DNA of 64,000 bases from NCBI GenBank assembly GCA_022649165.1, contig JALCNR010000009.1, positions 1-64,000 on the forward strand, in the 5' to 3' direction. This document shows, one piece after another, positions 49,742 through 58,593 of this stretch; position 1 is the first letter of the stretch, and each line of letters begins with the position of its first letter. Position numbers and translations under genes: made by a program. The DNA is from Actinomyces sp. GTDB lineage: Bacteria > Actinomycetota > Actinomycetes > Actinomycetales > Actinomycetaceae. The notes beneath the pieces are model-generated. The model had not been told where the DNA came from, did not search any database, and saw only the letters and a list, made by a program, of their open reading frames with translations.

Positions 49742-50242
49742 ATGAGAGGGACATACACCCGTGGTGTGCTTTTCGTGCACTCGACGCCCCCCGCGCTGTG
49801 CCCGCACATCGAGTGGGCGGTGGGCACGGCGCTCGGCCAGGAGGTCCACCTCCAGTGGACCGACCAACCTGCGGCGCCGGGCATGGTGCGCTCGGAGTTC
49901 TCGTGGGTGGGGGAGACGGGGTCGGGCGCTCGTCTCGCTTCCGCGCTGCGAGGCTGGGAGCATCTCCGCTACGAGGTGACCGAGGAGCCCACCGGGCAGA
50001 CTGACGGCGGCCGCTGGTCGCACACCCCCGAACTGGGGATCTTCCATGCCCAGATGGACTCCGTCGGCAACACCGTCGTCCCGGAGGACCGCATCCGGGC
50101 CGCGCTGGAGGGGGCCGCCGGCGAGGCCTCCCTGCGCGAGCTCCTCGACCTCGCGCTGGGCCAGGCGTGGGACGACGAGCTGGAGCCCTTCCGCTACGCC
50201 GGAGCCGGGGCGCCGGTGCGTTGGCTGCACCGGGTCGGCTGA
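49742..50242 (+). CDS. DUF3145 family protein
   Basis: A conserved actinobacterial protein (166 residues) with RGVLFVHSTPPALCPHIEWA, TDQPAAPGMVRSEFSW, LRYEVTEEPT and FRYAGAGAPVRWLHRVG, all near-invariant in the family. Function is not established. In Streptomyces-like genomes the family gene accompanies the fatty-acid synthase II cluster (fabD-fabH-acpP-fabF) near aceE; here only an ACP-like gene separates it from aceE. ATG 49742 follows GGAGGTCACG. Confidence 0.9.
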   Translation: MRGTYTRGVLFVHSTPPALCPHIEWAVGTALGQEVHLQWTDQPAAPGMVRSEFSWVGETGSGARLASALRGWEHLRYEVTEEPTGQTDGGRWSHTPELGIFHAQMDSVGNTVVPEDRIRAALEGAAGEASLRELLDLALGQAWDDELEPFRYAGAGAPVRWLHRVG

Positions 50243-50264
50243 TCCCGCCCGATAGGCTGGCCCC

Positions 50265-50660
50265 ATGGGAACCATCGCGGAACTGCTGGGCATCGACCTC
50301 TCCGGTGAGGAGCCGTCGGAGCCCGCGGGGGCATCCGGCGACGAGGACGGCGCCGCCTCCGGGGAAGGGGAAGCCCCGGAGACGGCGGCCGTGGCCGCGT
50401 CGTCGGACCCCGTCGGCGAGGCGGTGATGGCCGCGGTGCTGGCGGAGGCGGCGCTGGATCCCGCCGACGCCCGTGCCGACCTCGCCCTGGACGGGCCGGA
50501 GCTGGACCTGGACCGCCTGGGGCGCTACAGCGTCGTCACCGCGATCGAACACGGTCTCGGAGTGCGCTTCCCGGACGCGGACGTGGAGGCCATGGGGACC
50601 CTCGGCGACCTGCTGGAGACAGCCCGGGCGCTCGCCGGGCACCCGGACGGGCGCCGGTGA
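50265..50660 (+). CDS. Acyl-carrier-protein-like protein lacking the phosphopantetheine serine
   Basis: The C-terminal about 75 residues align by eye with ACP: helix 2 and following text LDLDRLGRYSVVTAIEHGLG, then VRFPDADVEAMGTLGDLLET, matching the pattern DSL...VE...E..F...IPD.....I.TV.D. At the position of the DSL serine the sequence is Asp83-Arg84-Leu85, so no phosphopantetheine can be attached. The first about 50 residues are an acidic, Ala/Gly/Glu-rich extension absent from ACP. 131 residues; 22 bases after DUF3145 and convergent with aceE. A non-carrier structural or regulatory role, or a decaying remnant, are both possible. Confidence 0.7.
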   Translation: MGTIAELLGIDLSGEEPSEPAGASGDEDGAASGEGEAPETAAVAASSDPVGEAVMAAVLAEAALDPADARADLALDGPELDLDRLGRYSVVTAIEHGLGVRFPDADVEAMGTLGDLLETARALAGHPDGRR

Positions 50661-50792
50661 TCAGGGCCGTGCGGCCGGACAGGGGGCGGGCGGCAGTTCC
50701 GGCGGCGGAGGCCCGGGAGTCATCGGTGCGCATGGTCAGAGGGGAGCCGCCGACCACGCGCGCAGGGACGCCCTCGTTGTGCCGGGGGAGGA

Positions 50793-53537
50793 TCACTCCT
50801 CGCCGGCGTGGTCCTCCGAGGAGATCGTGTAGTCGAACATCCCGTAGCGGTCGGCCGCCTCCCTGACGACCGAGCGGTCCAGGCGCCCCTCGTCGGCGAG
50901 CGCCTGCAGGGTGCGCACGACCATCGACTCGGCGTCGATGTGGAAGAAGCGGCGGGCGGCGCGCCGGGTGTCGGAGATGCCGAAGCCGTCGGCTCCCAGC
51001 GTGTAGTAGGCGCCGGGCACCCAGGCGCGGATCTGGTCGGGGATCAGCGCGTCGTAGTCGCTCGTCGCGACGAACGGCCCCTCCGCCCCGGACAGCTTGT
51101 CGGTGAGGTAGGCGGTGCGCGCCTGCTCCCCCGGGTGGAGGAAGTTGTGCTCGTCAGCCTCCACCCCGTCTCGGCGCAGCTCGTTCCATGAGGTCACCGA
51201 CCACACGGCCGCATCCACGCCCCAGTCCTCGGCCAGCAGGCGGCGGGCCTCGCGCGCCCACGGCACCGCGACGCCGGAGGCCAGCAGCTGGGCGCGGGGG
51301 CCGCCGGTCCCCGCGTGTTCGTCGAGCTTGTAGATGCCCCTGAGCAGGCCCTCGACGTCCAGGCCATCCGGCTCGGCGGGCTGGTGGATCGGCTCGTTGT
51401 ACACGGTGAGGTAGTAGAGGACGTTCGGGTCGCGCGTGTCTCCCTCCCCGTACATCCGCTGGATGCCGTCCCACAGGATGTGGGAGATCTCGTAGGCGTA
51501 GGCCGGATCGTAGGTGACGAAGCCGTGGTTCGCCGCCGCCAGGATCGGGGACTGCCCGTCCAGGTGCTGGAGGCCCTCCCCCGTCAGCGTCGTGCGTCCC
51601 GCCGTGGCGCCGATGACGAAGCCACGTGTCATCTGGTCGGCGGCCGCCCAGAACTGGTCGCCGGTGCGCTGGAACCCGAACATCGAGTAGAAGATGTAGA
51701 ACGGGATCATCGGCAGGTTGTGCGTGGCATAGGCGGTGCCCGCGACCTGCAGGGCGGCGGCCGAGCCGGCCTCGGTGATGCCGGTGTGCAGGACCTGCCC
51801 CTGCGCCGACTCCTTGTAGGACAGCATCATGTCCGCGTCGACGGCCGTGTAGTTCTGGCCGTGTGTGTTGAAGATCTTCGCCGTCGGGAAGATCGCGTCC
51901 AGGCCGAAGGTGCGGGCCTCGTCGGGGATGATCGGCACAATGTAGCGGCCGATCGCCTTGTCCTTGATGAGGTCCTTCATCAGGCGCACCAGCGCCATGG
52001 TCGTGGCGACCTCGAGGGGGCCCGATCCCTTGCGCAACGACTCGAAGGGCTTGGGGGAGGGGACGGGCAGCTTCGGGTCGCGGTCGTCGCGGCGCTCCGG
52101 CACCCACCCGCCGAGCCTCTCGCGCCGCTCCCTCATGTAGATGAGCGCCGGATCGTCTGCCGGCGGCATGTAGTAGGGGGGCATCGAGGGATCCCGCTCG
52201 AGCTCCTCATCCGTGATCGGGATGCCCAGCCGCGTGCGCAGGGCCTTGGCGTCCTCCAGGGTCAGCTTCTTCATCTGGTGCGTCGAGTTGCGCCCGGCGA
52301 AGTGGCTTCCCAGCGCGTACCCCTTGATCGTGTGCGCGAGGATGACGGTGGGCTGGCCCGTGTGCTCCATCGCGGCCTTGTAGGCGGCGTAGACCTTGCG
52401 GTAGTCGTGCCCGCCACGCTGGAGCGCCCAGATCTGGTCGTCGGTCCAGTTCTGGACCATGGCCTTCGTTCGGGGGTCGCGCCCGAAGAAGTGCTCGCGC
52501 ACGTAGGCGCCGTCGTTGGCTTTGAACGTCTGGTAGTCGCCGTCGAGCGTCTCGTTCATGACGTTGACCAGGGCGTGGTCCTTGTCGGCCGCCAGCAGCT
52601 GGTCCCAGCCGCGGCCCCAGATCACCTTGATGACGTTCCAGCCGGCGCCCTTGAAGAAGGCCTCGAGCTCCTGGATGATCTTGCCGTTGCCGCGCACGGG
52701 GCCGTCCAGGCGCTGGAGGTTGCAGTTGACGACGAAGGTGAGGTTGTCGAGCCCCTGCTGGGCGGCCAGCTGGAGCATGCCGCGCGACTCCGGCTCGTCC
52801 ATCTCCCCATCGCCGAGGAACGCCCAGGTGTGCTGCTGGGAGGTGTCCTTGAGGCCGCGCAGCTGCAGGTAGCGGTCGAACCAGGCCTGGTAGATGGCCT
52901 CGGCGGGCCCGAGCCCCAGCGACACCGTCGGGTACTCCCAGAAGTCCCGCATCTGGCGCGGATGCGGGTAGGAGGGCAGGCCGCCCTCGACGGAGACCTG
53001 CTGGCGGAAGCCGTCCATCTGCTCCTCGGTGAGGCGGCCCTCGAGGAAGGCGCGGGCGTAGGGGCCGGGTGAGGCGTGTCCCTGGAAGAAGACGTGGTCG
53101 CCGCCGCCGGGGTGGTCCTTGCCGCGGAAGAAGTGGTTGAGGCCGACCTCGTAGAGGGTGGCGACGGAGGCGTAGGAGGAGATGTGCCCGCCCACCTTGA
53201 CGCCGGCGCGCTGGGCGCGCGTGACCTGGACGGCGGCGTTCCACCGGATCCACTTGCGGTACTGGCGCTCCGTGGCCTCGTCGCCGGGGAAGTAGGACTC
53301 CTGGTCCACAGGGATCGTGTTGACGTAGGGCGTCGTGTACTCGGATGGGATCTGGACGTCGCGGCGGCGGGCCTCCTCCAGCATGTGGAGCAGGATGTAA
53401 CGCGCCCGGGGCCCGCCCTTCTCCTCGATGAGACCGGACAGGGAGTCCACCCATTCCGCGGTCTCCTCCGGGTCGTTGTCCGGGACCTGGCTGAGCAGCC
53501 CGTTGACGACGGGGTGGTTCTCGCTTGACTGTGTCAC
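50793..53537 (-). CDS. aceE: Pyruvate dehydrogenase E1 component, homodimeric type
   Basis: AceE decarboxylates pyruvate with thiamine diphosphate and reductively acetylates E2. The thiamine-binding motif begins at [12 protein letters not shown] and ends with [39 protein letters not shown] and [18 protein letters not shown] are further family marks. 914 residues, the normal size. It is transcribed toward the ACP-like gene, and divergently from the DUF3052 gene. No E2/E3 genes are adjacent, as is usual in actinobacteria. Confidence 0.96.
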   Translation of the reverse strand: MTQSSENHPVVNGLLSQVPDNDPEETAEWVDSLSGLIEEKGGPRARYILLHMLEEARRRDVQIPSEYTTPYVNTIPVDQESYFPGDEATERQYRKWIRWNAAVQVTRAQRAGVKVGGHISSYASVATLYEVGLNHFFRGKDHPGGGDHVFFQGHASPGPYARAFLEGRLTEEQMDGFRQQVSVEGGLPSYPHPRQMRDFWEYPTVSLGLGPAEAIYQAWFDRYLQLRGLKDTSQQHTWAFLGDGEMDEPESRGMLQLAAQQGLDNLTFVVNCNLQRLDGPVRGNGKIIQELEAFFKGAGWNVIKVIWGRGWDQLLAADKDHALVNVMNETLDGDYQTFKANDGAYVREHFFGRDPRTKAMVQNWTDDQIWALQRGGHDYRKVYAAYKAAMEHTGQPTVILAHTIKGYALGSHFAGRNSTHQMKKLTLEDAKALRTRLGIPITDEELERDPSMPPYYMPPADDPALIYMRERRERLGGWVPERRDDRDPKLPVPSPKPFESLRKGSGPLEVATTMALVRLMKDLIKDKAIGRYIVPIIPDEARTFGLDAIFPTAKIFNTHGQNYTAVDADMMLSYKESAQGQVLHTGITEAGSAAALQVAGTAYATHNLPMIPFYIFYSMFGFQRTGDQFWAAADQMTRGFVIGATAGRTTLTGEGLQHLDGQSPILAAANHGFVTYDPAYAYEISHILWDGIQRMYGEGDTRDPNVLYYLTVYNEPIHQPAEPDGLDVEGLLRGIYKLDEHAGTGGPRAQLLASGVAVPWAREARRLLAEDWGVDAAVWSVTSWNELRRDGVEADEHNFLHPGEQARTAYLTDKLSGAEGPFVATSDYDALIPDQIRAWVPGAYYTLGADGFGISDTRRAARRFFHIDAESMVVRTLQALADEGRLDRSVVREAADRYGMFDYTISSEDHAGEE

Positions 53538-53838
53538 GGATGTCCCTCTTCCTCGTGGCGATACGTGTCGGCCGCCCGCGGGCGCCGGATGGGTTCCATT
53601 CTGGCGCGTGAGGGTCGCCTTGGCGAGCGCGTCAGGGACTTCCGACCCATGAGACGCGCCTCAATTGTGCGAGATTGGCGACGTTGTCGGGGGCTGCGGA
53701 CGTCCCGGAGGACGCCGCATGTCACACGGGCTTCCGGTATGGCGCGGGGCCCCGGATGAGGGACTCGGTGCCTTACGATGGGGAGGTGTCAATCGAGGAC
53801 GCGCCGAGGGCGCACGTCATGGAAGGTGGTCGCTGATC
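53538..53838. promoter_or_regulatory. Divergent intergenic region aceE / DUF3052 gene
   Basis: No gene is seen in 301 bases. A -10-like TACGAT (53774-53779) faces the DUF3052 gene. An interrupted inverted repeat (CGCC-tc-AAT with ATTGGCG, about 53657-53681, enclosing CAATTG) is a possible regulator site for aceE. Both are weak inferences. Confidence 0.3.
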
Positions 53839-54237
53839 GTGGCGCAGGGCCTGGGGTTCGCTCAGGGACAGGTGGTCCAGGAGTTCTACGCAGACGAGGA
53901 CAGCGATGAGGCGCTGAGGGCGGGCGTCGAGGCGCAGACGGGCCACGAGCTGGTCGATCCCGAGTACGGAGACGTCGTCGACGGCGCGATCGTGTGGTGG
54001 CGCGCCGAGGACGCGGAGGACGGCGATCTGGCCGATCTGCTGGTCGACGCCCTGACGAACCTCGATGACGGGGGTCTGATCTGGGTTTTCATCCCCAAGC
54101 CGTCGCGTCCGGGCTCGGTGCCCGTGGCCGATGTCGAGGACGCCGCGAAGGTGGCGGGCCTGCACTCGACCTCCGCCGCCTCGGTCGGGCCGGACTGGGC
54201 GGGCATCCGCCTCACCGCGCGTCCCCGCACGCGCTGA
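53839..54237 (+). CDS. DUF3052 family protein
   Basis: A conserved actinobacterial family, 132 residues here: LGFAQGQVVQEFYADEDSDE, VVDGAIVWWRAEDAEDGDLA, LIWVFIPKPSRPG and VGPDWAGIRLTARPR. In other actinobacteria its gene is a neighbour of aceE, as here. It has a compact alpha/beta pattern and no catalytic motif that I recognise. GTG 53839 is used, with GGAAGG 12 bases before it; no better start is in frame. Confidence 0.88.
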   Translation: MAQGLGFAQGQVVQEFYADEDSDEALRAGVEAQTGHELVDPEYGDVVDGAIVWWRAEDAEDGDLADLLVDALTNLDDGGLIWVFIPKPSRPGSVPVADVEDAAKVAGLHSTSAASVGPDWAGIRLTARPRTR

Positions 54238-54295
54238 TCCCCGCCGCGGGGCGTGCGGAGTGGCGCCTTGTGCGACGTCCGTCGACGAGGGCGGC

Positions 54296-54315
54296 GCCGC
54301 CGGCACACCGGCGGC
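54296..54315 (+). terminator. Hairpin terminator after the DUF3052 gene
   Basis: GCCGCCGG (54296-54303), loop CACA, CCGGCGGC (54308-54315): a perfect 8-bp stem 58 bases after the stop and before the tRNA promoter. Confidence 0.6.
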
Positions 54316-54345
54316 GGAGCGTGCCGGCCCGTGGGGCGCGTTGAC

Positions 54346-54351
54346 TATGCT
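54346..54351 (+). promoter_or_regulatory. Probable -10 element of the tRNA-Val gene
   Basis: TATGCT lies 24 bases before the mature tRNA start. TTGACT overlaps it at 54341-54346, so the -35 is not obvious. Confidence 0.4.
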
Positions 54352-54375
54352 GTGGGGGTTGTGCCGCCAGGCACG

Positions 54376-54449
54376 GGGCCTGTAGCTCAGTTGGTCAGAG
54401 CGCTGCGCTTACACCGCAGATGTCGTCGGTTCGAACCCGGCCGGGCCCA
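54376..54449 (+). tRNA. tRNA-Val (anticodon TAC)
   Basis: All four arms fold: acceptor GGGCCTG with CGGGCCC, D stem GCTC/GAGC, anticodon stem CTGCG/CGCAG with loop CTTACAC (anticodon TAC), and T arm GTCGG-TTCGAAC-CCGGC. The discriminator is A; the following bases are CCC, so the 3' CCA is not encoded. The truncated IS630-type transposase begins immediately after it. Confidence 0.95.
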
Positions 54450-55020
54450 CCCGAGCGTGCGACCAGTCCAGGGCATGCTCGAGAAGCGCACGCATGACTA
54501 CGTCCGGCATGGCACCACGAGCTTGGGGGCACCTCCCGCTTGCGGGGGAGTCGCCGCGATGAACGTCGCTGACGGCATGGTGATCGCCTCCACGCACCGC
54601 CGCCACCGGGCGGTGGAGTTCAGGAAGTTTCTGCACAAGATCGACCAGAGCGTGCCGGAGCATCTCGAGGTGCACGTGGTCTGCGACAACTACGGCACCC
54701 ACAAGACGCCGTCGGTCACGGCCTGGATCGAGAGGCATCCCCGGTTCCACATGCACGTCACGCCCACCTACTCGTCCTGGATCAACCAGGTCGAACGGCT
54801 CTTCGCCGAGGTCACCCGAGACCTGCTCCAGCGCTCCGACCACCGATCCGTGCACGCCCTGGAGAAGGACCTCCGCGACTGGGTGAAGGCATGGAACGAG
54901 AACCCGAAACCGTTCATCTGGACCAAGACCGCCGACCAGATCCTCGAATCCCTCGAACGACTATTACAACGAATCAACGGCGCACGACACGAGCCCGTTA
55001 CACCGCGCACAGGGACTTGA
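54450..55020 (+). mobile_element. 5'-truncated IS630-family transposase (DDE) remnant
   Basis: From about 54459 the frame reads RPVQGMLEKRTHDYVRHGTT, then NVADGMVIASTHRRHRAVEF, VVCDNYGTHK (second catalytic Asp) and TPTYSSWINQVERLFAEVT (catalytic Glu), which is the C-terminal half of an IS630-type transposase. The N-terminal half with the helix-turn-helix and the first Asp is missing; the element starts at the tRNA-Val 3' end. An in-frame 8-codon insertion with a hairpin lies at 54526-54549. The frame stops at 55020. It cannot encode an active enzyme. It probably records the event that placed foreign DNA beside the tRNA. Confidence 0.85.
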
Positions 55021-55131
55021 TCGGCAGAATCCACCCGATCCTGCCCATCTACAGCAAGACTACGTTCGGACTGCCGGCATGTGCTTCCAACTATTTGCAG
55101 TCATATGCGCGTCCGAGGGAGAATGTGCCTG

Positions 55132-55584
55132 ATGGATGCGGTTGATCGAAGGATCCTTGCCGAGTTGCAGCAGGACGGGCGCCTGACCGTCACCGAGCTG
55201 GCCGACCGGATACAGCTCAGCGTCTCGCCGTGCCACCGCCGGCTGAAGGCGCTGGAGCAGGCCGGGGTGATCGCTGGCTACCACGCGCGCCTGGACCCGG
55301 CCGCGCTCGGACTGACGTTCTCCGTGATCGTGTTCGTCACCCTCTGCGAGGGCGACAAGCGGGCGGTCGCCGCGTTCGAGGAGGCGGTGACCGGGGTGAC
55401 GGAGGTCATCACCGCGCAGCGTTTGTTCGGCGATCCCGACTACCTCCTCAACGTCGTCTCCGTGGACCTGCCCGCGTTCCAGCGGCTCTACGACGAGGAG
55501 CTGTCGGCGCTGCCGGGTGTGCAGCGGCTCACCTCTACGCTCGTGATGAAGAACGTCGTCGCCAACCGGCCCCTGCCGCTGTGA
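55132..55584 (+). CDS. Lrp/AsnC-family transcriptional regulator
   Basis: DNA-binding helix-turn-helix MDAVDRRILAELQQDGRLTV, then TELADRIQLSVSPCHRRLKA, is followed by the RAM/ligand domain with TEVITAQRLFGDPDYLLNVV and GVQRLTSTLVMKNVV. 150 residues, complete. ATG 55132 gives the normal family start; ATG 55123 is three codons earlier and touches its ribosome site. It leads a tightly packed plus-strand group (thioesterase-like, RraA-like, methyltransferase). Lrp proteins usually sense amino acids, fitting the threonine-aldolase-like gene opposite. Confidence 0.92.
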   Translation: MDAVDRRILAELQQDGRLTVTELADRIQLSVSPCHRRLKALEQAGVIAGYHARLDPAALGLTFSVIVFVTLCEGDKRAVAAFEEAVTGVTEVITAQRLFGDPDYLLNVVSVDLPAFQRLYDEELSALPGVQRLTSTLVMKNVVANRPLPL

Positions 55585-56144
55585 GCAAGATGCCCGCGTA
55601 CTTCGATAGCAAGAGCGAGAGTCGGTTTGGTCCCACCGATGTTGTCGGGGGCGGATGGAACCCGGACGAGCAGCACATCGCCCCGGCCATCGGTCTGATC
55701 GCCCACGCCGTCGAGACCGACCGCGATCGCCGGCGCGGCGATGACCAACTCCGCGTGATCCCGCTTTCCTGCGACATTCTCGGCGTACTGCCCCTCGAAC
55801 CGGTCGACCTCGCCGTGACCGTGCTGCGGCCGGGCCGCACCATCGCGCTCGTCGAAGCCCGACTGGACCACGCCGGCCGCACCGCGGTGATCGCGCGCGC
55901 CTGGCTCAGCCGCAGCTGCGGCACCGAGCAATACGCCGGGAGCGCACTGACCCAGATCGCCTCACCCGACCCGGTGTGGGATGCGGTCACGCTGTGGCCC
56001 GACGGCTTCGTCGCGTCTCTCGACGTGCGGCGGATGGCCACCGGCCCGGGCCGCGGCGCCTACTGGGTGCGCACCGACCTCGACCAGACCGGCCCGTTCG
56101 GCGCCGTCGCCCAGACCCTCACCGTGAGGCCCCGAACCGCATGA
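55581..56144 (+). CDS. Hotdog-fold thioesterase-like protein, apparently with internal deletion
   Basis: WNPDEQHIAPAIGLIAHAVE, ILGVLPLEPVDLAVTVLRPG and TIALVEARLDHAGRTAVIAR match the N-terminal hotdog domain of actinobacterial acyl-CoA-thioesterase-like proteins. These are normally about 250-270 residues with a second hotdog. Here the text passes from GRGAYWVRTD straight to LDQTGPFGAVAQTLTVRP, which is the end of the second domain, so most of that domain seems missing. 187 residues. GTG 55581 overlaps the Lrp stop; ATG 55590 is an alternative start. Probably non-functional or altered. Confidence 0.65.
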   Translation: MSKMPAYFDSKSESRFGPTDVVGGGWNPDEQHIAPAIGLIAHAVETDRDRRRGDDQLRVIPLSCDILGVLPLEPVDLAVTVLRPGRTIALVEARLDHAGRTAVIARAWLSRSCGTEQYAGSALTQIASPDPVWDAVTLWPDGFVASLDVRRMATGPGRGAYWVRTDLDQTGPFGAVAQTLTVRPRTA

Positions 56145-56169
56145 CACTCAATCAAGATGGAGGCTGACA

Positions 56170-56874
56170 ATGGACCCCCTCGACCTGCAACGCACCTACC
56201 TGGACCTGACCACCCCGCACGTCGCCGACGCGGTCATGCGGCTCGGCATCCCGGTCCGGCAGGCCCCAGCGAGCGTGCGGCCCGTGTGGCCCGGGGTGCA
56301 TGTGGTCGGGCGCGCCCGACCGACCCGGCACACCGGCAGCGTCGATGTGTTCCTTGAGGCCCTCGAGCACGCCCGGCCCGGCGACGTGCTTGTGGTCGAC
56401 AACGACGGCCGCGACGACGAGGCCTGCGTCGGCGATCTGGTGACCCTCGAAGTCGCCCAAGCCGGCCTGGCCGGCATCATCATCTGGGGACTGCACCGCG
56501 ACACCCGCGAGTTGCACACCATCGGCCTGCCCGTGTTCAGCCAAGGCACCCTGCCCGCAGGCCCTCAGCGACTGGACCCGCAATCCGCCGACGCCCTCAC
56601 TACCGCGCAGGTCGGCGGCCATACCGTCACCGAGGGGGACTTCGTGCTCGCTGACGATGACGGGGTGCTGTTCCTCCCGCTCGACCGGGCCGCGGACATC
56701 GCCGAGGCCGCGACCGGTATCCGCGACACCGAGCGCCGCCAAGCCGCCCGCATGCGCCTGGGCACGAGCATCCGCACACAGGCCTCGTTCACCGACTACC
56801 TGACCGCGCGCGACCGCGACGGAGTCACCTTCCGCCAGCACCTGCGCGCCATCGGCGGGGAGATCGAGGAATGA
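56170..56874 (+). CDS. RraA-family protein (HMG-aldolase-like / RNase regulator-like)
   Basis: The family fold is seen in LTTPHVADAVMRLGIPV, ARPGDVLVVDNDGRDDEACV, GDLVTLEVAQAGLAGIIIWG with GLHRDTREL (Arg-Asp of the active-site pattern), and EGDFVLADDDGVLFLPLD. Family members include 4-hydroxy-4-methyl-2-oxoglutarate aldolases and RNase E inhibitors. The retained metal-site region DDDGV favours an enzymatic member. 234 residues, longer than RraA (about 160). It overlaps the methyltransferase gene by ATGA. Confidence 0.85.
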   Translation: MDPLDLQRTYLDLTTPHVADAVMRLGIPVRQAPASVRPVWPGVHVVGRARPTRHTGSVDVFLEALEHARPGDVLVVDNDGRDDEACVGDLVTLEVAQAGLAGIIIWGLHRDTRELHTIGLPVFSQGTLPAGPQRLDPQSADALTTAQVGGHTVTEGDFVLADDDGVLFLPLDRAADIAEAATGIRDTERRQAARMRLGTSIRTQASFTDYLTARDRDGVTFRQHLRAIGGEIEE

Positions 56875-57530
56875 CCACACCAGGCGCCACTCCCGCGCCA
56901 CAGCCAAGTCCGTGGCTGGGCATCGGGCTGGAGGTCTACGAACAGCACATGGCCCACCCTGTGGTCGGGCAGCTCGCCGCGCTGCGGGAAGTCATGGGCG
57001 AACAGCTCACCGATCACCCCGCACGTCGAGTCGCGATCCTCGGCATCGCCGGCGGCAACGGCCTCGACCGCATCGACGCCGCCGCAGTCGACGCCGTCTA
57101 CGGGTACGACCTCAACCCCGACTACCTGGCCGCATGCGATGCCCGCCACCGCGCCCGGTTCGGCGATCGTCTCCGCCTGATCCAGGCATCGGTGGATCGG
57201 ACGCTGCAGATCGAGCCCGTCGACCTGCTGATCGCGAACCTGTTCATCGAGTACGTCGGCGTCCCCGAGTTCGCTGCCTTCGCCGCGGCCAATGCCGAGC
57301 GGTTCGCGGTGCTGTCGTGCGTCACGCAACGCGACACCGGGGGTGGTTTCGTCAGCAGGTCACCGTTCGCTTCCGCGTTCGATCACCTGGCGCAGTCATC
57401 CTTCGACATCGACGTTGCCATTCTCGCCGCCGCCCTGGAACGCCTCGGCCTTGACCGACTGAGAGTTCGTGAGCATGAGTTGGCGAGCGGGAAGGTGCTC
57501 GTGCGGCAGGACTTCGCCGCACCGCGGTGA
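56871..57530 (+). CDS. Class I SAM-dependent methyltransferase
   Basis: Rossmann motif I is ARRVAILGIAGGNGLDRIDA, with YGYDLNPDYLAAC as motif II (acidic residue binding SAM ribose) and PVDLLIANLFIEYVG as the motif IV region. No rRNA, protein or quinone methyltransferase subgroup is evident; a small-molecule substrate is likely. 219 residues. Its start overlaps the RraA-like stop, so the two may act together. It converges with the threonine-aldolase-like gene five bases away. Confidence 0.85.
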   Translation: MTTPGATPAPQPSPWLGIGLEVYEQHMAHPVVGQLAALREVMGEQLTDHPARRVAILGIAGGNGLDRIDAAAVDAVYGYDLNPDYLAACDARHRARFGDRLRLIQASVDRTLQIEPVDLLIANLFIEYVGVPEFAAFAAANAERFAVLSCVTQRDTGGGFVSRSPFASAFDHLAQSSFDIDVAILAAALERLGLDRLRVREHELASGKVLVRQDFAAPR

Positions 57531-57534
57531 TTCG

Positions 57535-58593
57535 TCAGCCCAGGATGTCGGCGACGGCGGCGAGCAGCACGTCGATATCCTCGGGCTGATGCGCGAACGA
57601 GGTCACCAGGTGCACCACCCCCGGCCCCCATCGGTCGGCGTGGAACGCGAAGCCCCGCCCGTGCAGTCCGTCGATCAGCATCGGCGGGAACGAGCAGAAC
57701 ACGATGTTCGCCCGGGGATCGCCCAGCATCTCGATCTCGGGATGGAGGGCGAGCCGGGCCCGCAGGCGCTCTGCCATGCCGTTGGCGTGCCGGGCGTTGC
57801 GCAGCCACAGGTCGTCGGTCAGGTAGGCGTCCAGCTGCGCGCTCTGGAACCACATCTTGGAGGTCAGCTGCCCGCCGCGCTTGTGCCGGTAGGACAGCTC
57901 GGTCCTCAGTGACGGGTCGAAGGAGACGATCGCGTCGGCGGTCATCGCGCCGTTCTTCGTGGCGCCGAACGAGAGCACGTCGACGCCCGCCTGCCAGGTC
58001 ATCTCCGCCGGGGTGGCTTCCAGCGCGACCAGGGCGTTGGCGAGCCGCGCCCCGTCCATGTGGACTCGCAGCCCCGCCTCGTGCGCGATCTCGGACAGCT
58101 CGTGGATCTCAGCCACGGTGTAGACGCTGCCGGTCTCCGCGGCCTGGGTCAGGCTCGCCACCGACGGTTGCACGCTGTGCAGGTTGCCGCGGCGATACAC
58201 CGCCGCCGCGCGCAGTGCCTCCGGGGTGATCTTCGAGTTCGGCCCGTCCACGAGCGTGATCTTGGCCCCGTGGGTGAAGAACTCCGGTGTGCCGGCCTCG
58301 TCGTTGGCGATGTGCCCGTCGGGATGGCTGAGGATACTGCCCCACGGCGGCGTCAACGTCGCCAGGGCGATGCCGTTGGCTGCCGAGCCCGTGCCGACCG
58401 GAAACACGTCCACGGGATGCTCGAACACCTCGGCCATCCGCGCCCCCACCCGCTTCGAGACATCGTCGCTCCCGCACGGGGAGGCAAGCCCCACCGCCGC
58501 TTCAGTCATGGCGGCGGCGATCTCCGGGGAGGCGCCAGCGGCGTTGTCGCTGAGGTACCCGCGCACCACTCCTGCGGCCGTGCCCTCACTCAC
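57535..58593 (-). CDS. Threonine-aldolase-family PLP enzyme
   Basis: Low-specificity threonine aldolases split beta-hydroxy amino acids to glycine and an aldehyde. YLSDNAAGASPEIAAAM, FPVGTGSAANGIAL, HIANDEAG, HMDGARLANALVAL (Asp180 to the pyridine nitrogen) and VLSFGATKNGAM (Lys213 forming the Schiff base) mark the family. 352 residues, GTG start. It overlaps the YbaK gene upstream by eight bases, so they are probably co-transcribed. Confidence 0.9.
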   Translation of the reverse strand: MSEGTAAGVVRGYLSDNAAGASPEIAAAMTEAAVGLASPCGSDDVSKRVGARMAEVFEHPVDVFPVGTGSAANGIALATLTPPWGSILSHPDGHIANDEAGTPEFFTHGAKITLVDGPNSKITPEALRAAAVYRRGNLHSVQPSVASLTQAAETGSVYTVAEIHELSEIAHEAGLRVHMDGARLANALVALEATPAEMTWQAGVDVLSFGATKNGAMTADAIVSFDPSLRTELSYRHKRGGQLTSKMWFQSAQLDAYLTDDLWLRNARHANGMAERLRARLALHPEIEMLGDPRANIVFCSFPPMLIDGLHGRGFAFHADRWGPGVVHLVTSFAHQPEDIDVLLAAVADILG

